The notes under the pieces were generated by a model. The model was not told the origin of the DNA. It saw nothing but the letters and a program-made list of their open reading frames with translations, and ran no database searches. From an uncultured Bacteroidales bacterium (GTDB taxonomy: Bacteria > Bacteroidota > Bacteroidia > Bacteroidales > F082), in NCBI GenBank assembly GCA_947305795.1, contig CAMZEK010000005.1, positions 1 to 64,000 on the forward strand: a stretch of 64,000 bases of DNA. The letters run 5' to 3'. Positions 9,232 to 17,169 of this stretch are shown one piece after another. The translations under genes were made by a program, and so were the position numbers. The stretch's first letter is position 1. Every line of letters begins with the position of its first letter.

Positions 9232-10599
9232 TTAAGACCGAAAAAGGCTTCCCGACAACTTTTTCATGATGATTTCAGTGGCACCGAGCTGCTTTTGGAG
9301 GTATTCATGGCAAGTCGTTGAAGCTGTAACATAAAGCGATTCATCCGAGATGAGACGCGAAAAAGCCTCGTCAAAATCCGTCTGACCGCTCACGCCAAAA
9401 GCCCCTCCCAAACGCACCAAGTCGACTGCCTCCTTAAAACTAGTGAACTTCGGCCCAAACACCACTGGACAACCAAATGTGACAGGTTCTTGAATATTGT
9501 GGATACCCGCCCCGAAACCGCCACCGATATAGACAAAACGCGCATATTGGTACAGCTGGGAAAGAATTCCTATAATATTGACAATCAGAATATTGGAAGT
9601 TTCAGTTTCTCTGCCAATAGATACGCTCGGACGCGCCTCGGCATGACATTGGCAGAGGGTTAACCATTCCGTATAGCATTGTGCTTCAGGGAACATCGCC
9701 TTGATTTGACCAACATGTTCTTCGGAAATGTCGTGTGGTGCAAGGATAAGGCAATAGTTTTCAGGCAAGTTCGGAAGGAATCCTGACAACAACTCCTCGT
9801 CGGGCGGCCAAGTGCTTCCCGCAATGATACAAGTTCTTCCTCCGATGAAACGCTCAATTTCGGGAAAAGGCTTGGCTTGTTTCGCAATGGTGGCCACACG
9901 ATCGAAACGCGTGTCGCCACAAACGGTTGAGTTTTCATAGCCAATGCTTTTCAGCATTTGAGCTGTCGACTCATCCTGCACAAAGAAATGCGTGACATTG
10001 GCCAACTGTTTGCTGAACCAATGTCCATAAGACTTAAAGAAATAGGATTTTTCATTGAGAATCAATGAAATATAGTAAAGCGGAATAGCTGCTTTTTTCA
10101 ATGCTTGCATGTAATTGAACCAAAAATCATACTTGATGAAGAAAGCTGCCACAAAATGATGACGTTGCAGCCAATGCGATGCGTTGCGAGGGGTGTCGGG
10201 AGGCAAATAGAGCACCTCATCGGCCTGCGGATATCCCTTTCGGATCTCATAGCCCGACGGTGAGAAAAATGAAAGCAGGATTTTATACTGTGGATAATCT
10301 TTTTTTATGGCCTCGATGACAGGCCTTCCCTGCTCAAACTCACCCAACGAAGCCGCGTGGAACCAAATCCAATCGCCGTCAGACAAGCCACTCGTGGGCT
10401 TTTGCACGGATTCTGTTTCCCGCTTCAAAAGTCGATTAACGACACGTTTGACACGGCCCCATATCCCTTTTATGGTGACGAGAAGCCCTTGCTTTTTCCT
10501 GCCTTCAACCCATTGTTTGGCCTTGGCGTTGCCCAACAGGGCAGCAGTACGCACAGCCAACGTATACAGCAAGACTCCTATGGTGAACAATATCAGCAC
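9232..10599 (-). CDS. waaA: 3-deoxy-D-manno-octulosonic acid (Kdo) transferase
   Basis: This 455-aa inner-membrane glycosyltransferase (GT30) adds Kdo to the lipid A precursor in lipopolysaccharide synthesis. An N-terminal membrane anchor covers residues 1-22. The HAASLGEFEQGRP motif follows, with the presumed catalytic base Glu87. Later come FFIKYDFWFNY, the GDTRFDRV motif, IIAGSTWPPDE, LAPHD and the C-terminal donor-binding YIGGGFGAGIHNIQEPVTFGCPV stretch. All the family landmarks are in place. It starts 6 nt after the outer-membrane protein gene ends, so the two form an operon, with the envelope as common theme. A weak AT-rich palindrome overlaps its stop codon. Confidence 0.93.
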   Translation of the reverse strand: MLILFTIGVLLYTLAVRTAALLGNAKAKQWVEGRKKQGLLVTIKGIWGRVKRVVNRLLKRETESVQKPTSGLSDGDWIWFHAASLGEFEQGRPVIEAIKKDYPQYKILLSFFSPSGYEIRKGYPQADEVLYLPPDTPRNASHWLQRHHFVAAFFIKYDFWFNYMQALKKAAIPLYYISLILNEKSYFFKSYGHWFSKQLANVTHFFVQDESTAQMLKSIGYENSTVCGDTRFDRVATIAKQAKPFPEIERFIGGRTCIIAGSTWPPDEELLSGFLPNLPENYCLILAPHDISEEHVGQIKAMFPEAQCYTEWLTLCQCHAEARPSVSIGRETETSNILIVNIIGILSQLYQYARFVYIGGGFGAGIHNIQEPVTFGCPVVFGPKFTSFKEAVDLVRLGGAFGVSGQTDFDEAFSRLISDESLYVTASTTCHEYLQKQLGATEIIMKKLSGSLFRS

Positions 10600-10605
10600 A
10601 CTGCA

Positions 10606-11400
10606 TTAATTATAGTAGAACGCTTCTGGCTGGCGCTGGTAAGTGGGGATGTTCCATGTAACGCGAATGCCATAATAGAGATTGTTGTAGCGCTTGTTAG
10701 GGTCGGTGTAGCCTACGGGAACACCGTCAAACACGCGGAAATCATACTCGCGAAAGTCGCGGGTGCGAGCGTAAGTCATTTCCAGCGACACGGAGACGTT
10801 GGTAATGCGGCTGTCGCTGAGATAAAGATAACCTGCCTCAAGGTGGAGCGCAGATCCGCCACGCATCCGATCGTAGCCGTATTCATAGTCCTCATAAACC
10901 ACGTATGGCGTGTTGTAAGTCTCCCGCTGGAAGTCAATGCGGATGCGATTCATGAGGTAGCCGATGCCTGCCTGAACGAAAATGCCGCTATTGGGATTGG
11001 GCCAAATAGGGAATAGCTTGCCAGCCTCAGCTTGGAAATGCACTCCACGCTGGTTGATGGAAAACCCTGCATAACTTCCGCTACCACCCGTGATTTCTCC
11101 ATTGACCGTGGTAATACCCTCACCGAAAACATCAATGCGGTCGCCTTTCACCTTTTTGCCGAAGATATAGTTGCCGTTGGCGGTGAAGAGCCAGTTGGAT
11201 TCCGTCTTGTAAACGAAGCTTCCACCGATGGTATTGCTGACACCGTATGTCACTTTTTGATCAAGAGCGGGAAAATGGAAAGCGTAAGTGACCTGGAACA
11301 TCGCCACAGGAATCGACTCTTTCATAATGTCCTTAGGTTGCGCCACAAGATTCAATGAAAGGCCCGACAGTAGCAACAGCGAGATAAAGATTTTGCGCAT
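10606..11400 (-). CDS. outer-membrane beta-barrel protein of unknown role
   Basis: This 264-aa protein starts at the ATG at 11400, which gives a signal peptide (MRKIFISLLLLSGLSLNLVAQ). Earlier in-frame ATGs would run through the promoter region and destroy the signal sequence. The body has alternating hydrophobic and aromatic strands with barrel-like turns (GSFVYKTESNWLFTANGNYIF, GIFVQAGIGYLMNRI, LYYGIRVTWNI) and ends in a Tyr-rich tail. It resembles small Bacteroidota outer-membrane barrels found beside waaA. It forms an operon with waaA. No enzyme motif is seen. Confidence 0.8.
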   Translation of the reverse strand: MRKIFISLLLLSGLSLNLVAQPKDIMKESIPVAMFQVTYAFHFPALDQKVTYGVSNTIGGSFVYKTESNWLFTANGNYIFGKKVKGDRIDVFGEGITTVNGEITGGSGSYAGFSINQRGVHFQAEAGKLFPIWPNPNSGIFVQAGIGYLMNRIRIDFQRETYNTPYVVYEDYEYGYDRMRGGSALHLEAGYLYLSDSRITNVSVSLEMTYARTRDFREYDFRVFDGVPVGYTDPNKRYNNLYYGIRVTWNIPTYQRQPEAFYYN

Positions 11401-11453
11401 AGCATTCAGTTTTTGTTTCAAACGAAATCCAACCAATTTTAGTATTGAGCCTG

Positions 11454-11461
11454 CAAATTTA
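11454..11461 (-). promoter_or_regulatory. -7 promoter box for the outer-membrane protein-waaA operon
   Basis: The minus strand reads TAAATTTG (TAnnTTTG), 54 nt before the ATG at 11400. It lies only 10 nt from the divergent box at 11471, so the two promoters overlap. Confidence 0.5.
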
Positions 11462-11470
11462 AGAAATTTG

Positions 11471-11478
11471 TATCTTTG
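11471..11478 (+). promoter_or_regulatory. -7 promoter box for the M16 peptidase gene
   Basis: TATCTTTG precedes the ATG at 11499 by 20 nt, which would give a leader of about 14 nt. Confidence 0.6.
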
Positions 11479-11498
11479 CCACCTATTTTCAGACAAAA

Positions 11499-12752
11499 AT
11501 GGACCATAAATACAATGAATCCGTCATGCCGAACGGGATTCGGCTGATACATAAGGAGAAAAAAGGAGAGATCGCCCACCTCGTGCTGATGGTGGAGACC
11601 GGTACCCGCGACGAGCAGTCCCATGAAAACGGCCTCGCCCACTTCGTGGAGCACACCATCTTCAAAGGCACGCAAAACCGCAAAGCTTACCATATCTTGA
11701 GCTGCTTGGACAACGTGGGTGGCGACCTTAACGCTTTCACTACCAAGGAAGAGACATGCATCCAAGCCACTTTCCTGAAACAGCACTACAAGCGCAGCCT
11801 CGACCTCTTCGCCGACATCGCCTTCCACTCCACCTTCCCCGAAAACGAGTTGACCAAGGAGAAAGAAGTCATCCTCGACGAAATCAATTCCTACCTCGAT
11901 TCGCCTTCGGATGAGATTTACGACTTGTTTGAGGAAATGGTATTCAAGGGGCATCCGCTTTCACGCAACATATTGGGAACCACGGAGTTGGTAAAAGGAT
12001 TCCAACGGAAGGACATCCTTGATTTCATGGCGCACAACTATAGCACCAACCAAATGGTTTTGGCCACCATCGGCGACATTTCCTTCCACAGCTTTGAGAA
12101 GATGGCCATGAGTTGTTTCGGCACGCAATCTGCACATATTATTAATAGGAAACGCGAGAAGTTTGAGAACTATTCGCCCGAAAATCGCATTTTGGAACGC
12201 AAGAACCACCTGAGTCACTGCATCATAGGCGGCTTGGCTCCTGAATTTTGCAGTCCGCTGCGAATGCCCATCGTGATGCTCAACAATGTGTTGGGCGGTC
12301 CGGCCATGAGTTCGCGCCTCGGGTTGAACATCCGCGAAAAATACGGCTTCGCTTACAGCATCGAGTCGCAATATACCGCCTATTCCGACATCGGCCTCTT
12401 CAACGTCTACATGGCTGTCGACCCTGACTCGTTGGAAAAAGCCATCGGGTTGGTTTACAAGGAATTGGAAAAACTCTGCCAACAGAAACTCGGCACCATG
12501 CAACTGCAACACGCCAAACAGCAACTCATCGGGCAAGTGGCGCTGAGCTATGAAAGCGGCATGAACGAGTTGCTGAGTGCCACGCGCTCCCTCCTCATGG
12601 GCGAACCTATCGAATACATGGACGACATCATACGCAAGGTGGAGGCCGTCACCGCTGACGACCTCATCGAGATGGCCAATCAGGTCTTCGACAAGGCACG
12701 CTTGAGCCAAATCGTCTTCAAAGGAGACACTTCAAATGTGTCCGATATATAA
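11499..12752 (+). CDS. M16 family zinc peptidase
   Basis: This 417-aa protein belongs to the pitrilysin/mitochondrial-processing-peptidase family (M16B). The inverted zinc motif HFVEH is at residues 48-52 (His48, Glu51, His52), with the third ligand Glu128 in EKEVILDEIN, 76 residues after Glu52, as expected. The second, non-catalytic half follows (GGPAMSSRLGLNIREKYGFAYSI, an RxxxGxxY-type element). Such proteins work as two-half clamshells on short or unfolded peptides. No signal peptide is visible, so it is probably cytoplasmic, or exported by a route not seen here. A T9SS protein follows 27 nt downstream, probably in the same operon. Confidence 0.93.
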   Translation: MDHKYNESVMPNGIRLIHKEKKGEIAHLVLMVETGTRDEQSHENGLAHFVEHTIFKGTQNRKAYHILSCLDNVGGDLNAFTTKEETCIQATFLKQHYKRSLDLFADIAFHSTFPENELTKEKEVILDEINSYLDSPSDEIYDLFEEMVFKGHPLSRNILGTTELVKGFQRKDILDFMAHNYSTNQMVLATIGDISFHSFEKMAMSCFGTQSAHIINRKREKFENYSPENRILERKNHLSHCIIGGLAPEFCSPLRMPIVMLNNVLGGPAMSSRLGLNIREKYGFAYSIESQYTAYSDIGLFNVYMAVDPDSLEKAIGLVYKELEKLCQQKLGTMQLQHAKQQLIGQVALSYESGMNELLSATRSLLMGEPIEYMDDIIRKVEAVTADDLIEMANQVFDKARLSQIVFKGDTSNVSDI

Positions 12753-12779
12753 ATCATTCACTCTTAAAGAATTAAAACA

Positions 12780-14264
12780 ATGAAGAAAAAACTTTACACC
12801 CTCCTCACTGGTTTGCTGATGGCCACCTGCATAACAAGCTATGGACAGGAAATCGTCAGCGAGTTCACGCTTCAAAACGGGAAACTGTTTTACAACACCG
12901 ACATCTTGGAGTGTTCCGACGGCTCACTTCTAACGGGTATCTCTTTCTATAGCAACGATTACACGGAGTCCGGCTTCCTGATTTGCAAAACCACGCCAGA
13001 AGGCCAGCTCATGGATTCAGTAAGATTCGACAATGGATGGAGCTTCTACAGCATCAACGGAGCACCCGACAGCTTTGTCATTCCGAGTTTTTTCTGGGAT
13101 GAATCAAGCAACTCCGACAACTTTCAGATGACCTTCTTCGACGCCGACCTCAATGTGTCAGAAACGGTCAGCGTTCCCATTTTCAGCGGAATCGCTCCAA
13201 ACGCCTTTTCGATTGACGAATTGTTCCTTTCGCCAGAAAACGACTTCATCCTTTCCTATTGGGAAAATGATGAAGTCTTCCATCTTTTGCGCGTCAACCT
13301 GGAGGGTACTATAAAAGCCGAAAGCGAGACCACGACCGTTCTCCCGCCGCATTACAGCACAGGACATCCCGCCGACAGTGCCTTGAATTATACCAGCAGC
13401 GGTTTCGGCCTTTTCACGGAAGAGCCTTTCCAATTCTGCAAGGTGGGCGGTTATATCGGAACCAGCAGCAGCCACCCCTGGCCTCTCATCGCCTATGTCT
13501 TTGACGAGAATCTCAACCGGACCAACACCCTTGTGTATGACTACCTATCAGAAGACAGCTATTTCGATTATGCCATGGGCGAACATATTGTGCCTTTCCA
13601 CAAAGAAGACCAATCCTACCTCTTTGCCGGACAAATCCGGTATCCAGATGGGAAATACAAATCCTCTTTGGTCAAATACGACATGAACCACACCCCCGTG
13701 GTCATCACGAGCGTCGAGCCTACCACAATGGGAGGCAACCCCATCAAAACCGCAGTGGTCAACAACAACACGGTCTATCACGCCTACCGGACTCATCCAA
13801 CAGGTAACAGCTATGCCATAAGCTTGGCGCGCTTGGACGGCGATTTAAACCTCTTGTGGAACATCACCATGCCTGGCGGGCAACAGGACTTCGCCTATGG
13901 CCAATGTTTGAAAGCACTGCAAAACGGCGATGTAGCCATAGCCTACACCACGTCCATCGGCTCAGGCGACACCTTCCGCCTCTTCATCGTCCACGACAGC
14001 TACGACAGCACCCCAGAAACGGCAATGCCCGAATGCCAGTTCACCCTCTACCCTAACCCGGTGAATGACATCTTGGGCATCAGCTACACCGACAACGCCA
14101 AGCCCACAAGCGTGGAACTCTACGACTTGACTGGCAGGCTGATCTATGTACAGCACAACGACTTGGAATCCATTGACATGACCGAACTGCAGGCTGGAAT
14201 CTACACGATGTGCATCACCTTCAACGATGGAGAAAGGCGGTTCGAAAAAGTAGTAAAAGAATAA
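12780..14264 (+). CDS. secreted T9SS type A protein of unknown function
   Basis: This 494-aa protein has a signal peptide (MKKKLYTLLTGLLMATCITSYGQ) and a C-terminal T9SS type A domain of about 75 residues (LYPNPVNDILGISY, VELYDLTGRLIYV, LQAGIYTMCI, EKVVKE). The central ~390 residues show repeated strand-rich blocks with LYDLTG-type and GGYIGTSSSHPW segments, as expected for a propeller-like fold, but no recognised catalytic motif. It should be surface-exposed. It follows the M16 peptidase with a short gap and no promoter box between them. Confidence 0.8.
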   Translation: MKKKLYTLLTGLLMATCITSYGQEIVSEFTLQNGKLFYNTDILECSDGSLLTGISFYSNDYTESGFLICKTTPEGQLMDSVRFDNGWSFYSINGAPDSFVIPSFFWDESSNSDNFQMTFFDADLNVSETVSVPIFSGIAPNAFSIDELFLSPENDFILSYWENDEVFHLLRVNLEGTIKAESETTTVLPPHYSTGHPADSALNYTSSGFGLFTEEPFQFCKVGGYIGTSSSHPWPLIAYVFDENLNRTNTLVYDYLSEDSYFDYAMGEHIVPFHKEDQSYLFAGQIRYPDGKYKSSLVKYDMNHTPVVITSVEPTTMGGNPIKTAVVNNNTVYHAYRTHPTGNSYAISLARLDGDLNLLWNITMPGGQQDFAYGQCLKALQNGDVAIAYTTSIGSGDTFRLFIVHDSYDSTPETAMPECQFTLYPNPVNDILGISYTDNAKPTSVELYDLTGRLIYVQHNDLESIDMTELQAGIYTMCITFNDGERRFEKVVKE

Positions 14265-14272
14265 TAAAGATT

Positions 14273-14302
14273 GGTAGAGATGGTGTGCACACCGTCTCTA
14301 CC
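14273..14302. repeat. GAGA(C/T)GG...CCGTCTC palindrome between convergent genes
   Basis: GGTAGAGATGGTGTG pairs with CACACCGTCTCTACC (14 of 15 bases, plus one G-T wobble). It lies between the convergent T9SS gene and purE and may act as a transcription terminator. It shares its outer GTAGAGA/TCTCTAC arms with the palindrome inside malQ at 22676 and resembles the hairpin at 62438. Confidence 0.7.
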
Positions 14303-14310
14303 ATTTCCCA

Positions 14311-14817
14311 TCAATTGGTTTTATACTGGTATTTTACCTCTTTCAGTTCGGCGTTAGCCTTCATGATTTTTTTCTTCAGACTCTCCTTGTAATCAGCGAC
14401 TTTGGCGGCTATTTCGGCATCGCCCAGGGCGAGCATTTCAGCGGCGAGTATGGCGGCATTCAAGGCACCATTCACGCCCACCGTGGCCACGGGAATCCCA
14501 GGAGGCATCTGGATGATAGACAGCATGGCGTCGAGGCCGTCGAGCATTCCCTTCACCGGCACACCGATGACAGGCAAAGTCGTGTTGGCGGCAATCACGC
14601 CTGGCAAGGCGGCAGCCATGCCAGCGACGGCAATAATCACTTTAATACCACGGCCTTGGGCCTCGCGAGCGAATTGTTCCACCTCTTGTGGTGTGCGGTG
14701 CGCACTAAGAGCGTTCATCTCGAATGGGATTTCCATTTCGTCGAAGAACTGCGCAGCTTTTTCGAGAACGGGAAGGTCGGAAGTGCTTCCCATGATAATG
14801 CTTACTATTGGGGTCAT
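14311..14817 (-). CDS. purE: N5-carboxyaminoimidazole ribonucleotide mutase
   Basis: This 168-aa enzyme carries out the carboxyl shift from N5-CAIR to CAIR in de novo purine synthesis. It has the MGSTSD phosphate-binding loop at residues 9-14, the SAHRTP motif at 38-43 with the catalytic His40, and the AVAGMAAALPGV and PVIGVP stretches. Length is normal for the bacterial class I enzyme. It sits close to hpt and adk, so three purine-metabolism genes are clustered, although purE points the other way. Confidence 0.96.
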   Translation of the reverse strand: MTPIVSIIMGSTSDLPVLEKAAQFFDEMEIPFEMNALSAHRTPQEVEQFAREAQGRGIKVIIAVAGMAAALPGVIAANTTLPVIGVPVKGMLDGLDAMLSIIQMPPGIPVATVGVNGALNAAILAAEMLALGDAEIAAKVADYKESLKKKIMKANAELKEVKYQYKTN

Positions 14818-14951
14818 ATCAGTTGTCAGTTATTAGTTGTCAGTTGTTTAGTTATTCAGTTGGCCTATAGCCTATGGCAGTCCCTAAAATATAAAAGCTT
14901 CTGCTTTATGGCGGCAGCCATGGGCCATTAGCCATATACCATAGTTTTGAT
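14818..14951. repeat. repeat-rich spacer upstream of purE
   Basis: The stretch is built of short degenerate units (AGTTGTCAGTTATT repeated, then GGCCTATAGCCTATGGC and GGGCCATTAGCCATATACCATAG). It has no open reading frame. It forms the long leader between the minus-strand promoter box TAATTTTG (14954-14961) and the purE start. Confidence 0.55.
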
Positions 14952-15001
14952 GGCAAAATTAGTTTTTTTTCGGGTATGGTCGCAGCAATGATTTCAATTT
15001 G

Positions 15002-15009
15002 TATATTTG
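15002..15009 (+). promoter_or_regulatory. -7 promoter box for hpt
   Basis: TATATTTG lies 43 nt before the ATG at 15053. It overlaps an earlier in-frame ATG (14999), which therefore cannot be the start. Confidence 0.6.
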
Positions 15010-15052
15010 TGTCGCCAAATCACATTGGCAAGAAAACCTCAATCCACTGAAA

Positions 15053-15592
15053 ATGAAAACAGTAAAAGTTTTAGACAAGGAATTTGGGCTTTACATCCCC
15101 CAAGAAAAAATCGAAGCCAGCATTCAAACCGTGGCCGGCCAAATCAACCGCGACTTGGATGGCATGAACCCATTGTTTCTCGTGGTGCTCAACGGAGCTT
15201 TCATGTTCGCCTCCGAATTGTTCAAGCGGCTGACCATCCCCTGCGAGATTAGTTTCGTCAAACTCACCTCATACTCGGGCACGGAAAGCACCAACGTCAT
15301 CCGCGAACTCATCGGTTTGGACCATTCGTTGGAGGGTCGGCACGTGATTATTGTCGAGGACATCGTCGACACAGGCCACACCATGCGCTACACCATCCAG
15401 AAACTCAGGGACTTGAAAGCTGCCGATGTGCGCATTGCCACACTGTTTTTCAAGCCAAACAATTTCCAATACACCTATCCCATCGACTACAAAGGCATGG
15501 ACATCGGGAATGAGTTCATCGTGGGCTATGGATTGGATTATGACCAACAAGGCAGAAATCTCCCAGATATATACAAAATAATTGAAAACTGA
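15053..15592 (+). CDS. hpt: hypoxanthine phosphoribosyltransferase
   Basis: This 179-aa purine-salvage enzyme forms IMP or GMP from hypoxanthine or guanine and PRPP. The PRPP-binding loop VIIVEDIVDTGHTM covers residues 98-111. The flexible-loop TSYSGTEST and the base-binding KPNNFQY region follow. The start at 15053 is chosen because the promoter box ends at 15009 and because the protein then begins where the family begins (MKTVKVLDKEFGLYI). It is followed by a repeat-rich spacer and adk. Confidence 0.95.
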   Translation: MKTVKVLDKEFGLYIPQEKIEASIQTVAGQINRDLDGMNPLFLVVLNGAFMFASELFKRLTIPCEISFVKLTSYSGTESTNVIRELIGLDHSLEGRHVIIVEDIVDTGHTMRYTIQKLRDLKAADVRIATLFFKPNNFQYTYPIDYKGMDIGNEFIVGYGLDYDQQGRNLPDIYKIIEN

Positions 15593-15690
15593 ATGCGGAA
15601 TTATGAATGCGGAATTATGAATGCGGAATATCGCAATGCGCTGCTGGGCTTCGCCCCTTATTCCGAATTCCGAATTCATAATTCCGAATT
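15593..15690. repeat. self-complementary GAATTATGAATGCGG repeat spacer
   Basis: Three direct units of GAATGCGGAATTAT are followed, after a short loop region, by the complementary TTCCGAATTCCGAATTCATAATTCCG. The whole spacer can fold into a long imperfect hairpin. It separates hpt and adk and contains no gene. Confidence 0.7.
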
Positions 15691-15704
15691 AAAACAATAA
15701 CATC

Positions 15705-16274
15705 ATGCTAAACATCGTACTTTTTGGCCCTCCCGGGGCAGGCAAGGGAACCCAATCACAGTTCCTGCGCGAGAAATATAACCTGACCTATATCTCTACC
15801 GGTGAAATCCTACGCGAGGAAATTGCCGCCGAGAGCGAATTAGGTCTTCAAGTGAAAGAAATCATCAGCCAAGGCAACCTTGTCTCCGACGAAATCGTGG
15901 CGAAAATCATCGAGAAGAAGCTTTCCGAGAACATGGACTCGGCCGGTTTCCTCTTCGACGGCTACCCGCGCACGGTGCGCCAAGCCGAAATCCTCGAAGA
16001 AATGATGGAGAAATACGGTATGTCGCTGACGGGCGTTTTAAGCTTAGAAGTGCCCGAGGAGCTTCTCATCGAGCGCATGTTGGAACGCGGCAAGGTGAGC
16101 GGTCGCGCCGACGACAACCTCGACTCCATCAAGCATCGCTTTGTGGAATATGAGGCCAAGACGCGCCCCGTGCTCGACTTCTACGAAGGCAAGGACAACC
16201 TGCATGCTGTGAACGGCGTAGGCGAAATCCCGCAAATCTTCGAGAACCTTTGCACGGTGATTGATGCTTTGTAA
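15705..16274 (+). CDS. adk: adenylate kinase
   Basis: This 189-aa enzyme interconverts AMP and ATP with ADP. The P-loop GPPGAGKGT is at residues 8-16, the AMP-binding YISTGEILREE follows, then FLFDGYPRT (the usual FDGFPRT) and GRADDN in the lid region. The lid is the short, zinc-free type, which explains the length of 189 rather than about 215. All catalytic arginines appear present. It lies downstream of hpt after the hairpin-forming spacer. Confidence 0.96.
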   Translation: MLNIVLFGPPGAGKGTQSQFLREKYNLTYISTGEILREEIAAESELGLQVKEIISQGNLVSDEIVAKIIEKKLSENMDSAGFLFDGYPRTVRQAEILEEMMEKYGMSLTGVLSLEVPEELLIERMLERGKVSGRADDNLDSIKHRFVEYEAKTRPVLDFYEGKDNLHAVNGVGEIPQIFENLCTVIDAL

Positions 16275-16278
16275 TTCA

Positions 16279-16412
16279 TCACAAAACCGACAAAACAAGC
16301 AAGACCATTGTAGGTCGTTGGGAAGCACGCCAACCGGCTGCTTCCCGGCGGCAAGCGGTTGTGAGCCGCCCATGTTAAAATGAAGGTTTTGAGAGTTTTG
16401 TATGTTTTGTGA
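16279..16412. repeat. 134-bp MITE-like element, copy 1
   Basis: It is bounded by terminal inverted repeats (TCACAAAACCGACAAAAC at the left, GTTTTGTATGTTTTGTGA at the right) and has a GC-rich core with GGGAAGCACGCCAACC and CTGCTTCCCGGCGGC. A second copy with the core in the opposite orientation lies at 26289-26425. It contains no gene. It starts 5 nt after the adk stop codon. Confidence 0.75.
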
Positions 16413-16418
16413 CAAAAA

Positions 16419-17090
16419 CTAATGCGTCCAGTGAACATCACGTTTGAGAATGGAGGGAGGATTGCCTCCAATCACTTGACGTTCACCTGCAAAACCCGAT
16501 TTTAGCAGTGTTCCTGCTGCTAAAACTGTGTCGTTAGGTACTTCCGCGCCTTTCAGCAGCACACATTTGCAGCCAATCCAAACATGGTCGCCAACAATAA
16601 TGGCCTTGTCGGGATTGATTCGTTCGTTCTCCTTATTATATAGGGGATGCTCGTCAGTGTCCATCACTAGGATGTCCCAACTCAAGAGGCAGTCGTCTCC
16701 GAAACGGATTTCCTTGGCGCAGACGATGGTGCTTTCCGCTGTCATGTTGAAGTCCGCGCCGAGTTTCAAGTCGCCGCGCACCGAGATTTTCGAGCCATGC
16801 CCGATGCTTGCCTTGCCGCCAAAAGTAACCGTTCCGCTCACCTGCCAGATGCTGCGAGAACGCTTGCGGTCGTAATGACCCACGTCGCCGAATCCGATTT
16901 TGATCATCGCTGTCTCCACCTTTTCGGGCAATTCCACCTTACCGTGTAATTCACGTAAATACGTGCGGTGCGAGACCACGACGGGCAGCTTCAATGCTGT
17001 TTTCAGCGGAAAATAATGCAGGTTGAAGCGCAAGGTCTTTGGAATGGAACGGAGGATATTTAGGAAATCGAAAGCGGTCATAAGCATCAT
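16419..17090 (-). CDS. hexapeptide-repeat acyltransferase
   Basis: This 223-aa protein has left-handed beta-helix repeats from about residue 85 onwards (ASIGHGSKISVRGDLKLGADF, AIIVGDHVWIGCKCVLLKGAEVPNDTV), as in the LbetaH family of O- and N-acetyltransferases. The MDTDEHPLY segment carries the His usually used as catalytic base in this group. These enzymes often modify envelope or capsule sugars; the acceptor here is unknown. The start could also be the Met at residue 4. It is divergent from the exported-protein gene at 17170 and lies next to the MITE-like element. Confidence 0.88.
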   Translation of the reverse strand: MMLMTAFDFLNILRSIPKTLRFNLHYFPLKTALKLPVVVSHRTYLRELHGKVELPEKVETAMIKIGFGDVGHYDRKRSRSIWQVSGTVTFGGKASIGHGSKISVRGDLKLGADFNMTAESTIVCAKEIRFGDDCLLSWDILVMDTDEHPLYNKENERINPDKAIIVGDHVWIGCKCVLLKGAEVPNDTVLAAGTLLKSGFAGERQVIGGNPPSILKRDVHWTH

Positions 17091-17101
17091 GAATTTCAGC
17101 G

Positions 17102-17109
17102 CAAAAATA
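17102..17109 (-). promoter_or_regulatory. -7 promoter box for the acyltransferase gene
   Basis: On the minus strand this reads TATTTTTG. The gene start is only 12 nt away, so the leader must be very short. Confidence 0.45.
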
Positions 17110-17129
17110 TGAAATTCATGGAAAATTTC

Positions 17130-17137
17130 TACTTTTG
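17130..17137 (+). promoter_or_regulatory. -7 promoter box for the gene at 17170
   Basis: TACTTTTG lies 32 nt before the ATG at 17170 and is divergent from the box at 17102. Confidence 0.55.
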
Positions 17138-17169
17138 CCCATCAAACTATTCAAAAAGAACGCCAAGCC

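Noticed and set aside
9215..9236. Terminator CTTAAAAATGTCCTTTTTTAAG at the end of waaA
   Set aside because: The stem is entirely AT pairs and overlaps the stop codon, so it is too weak to claim.
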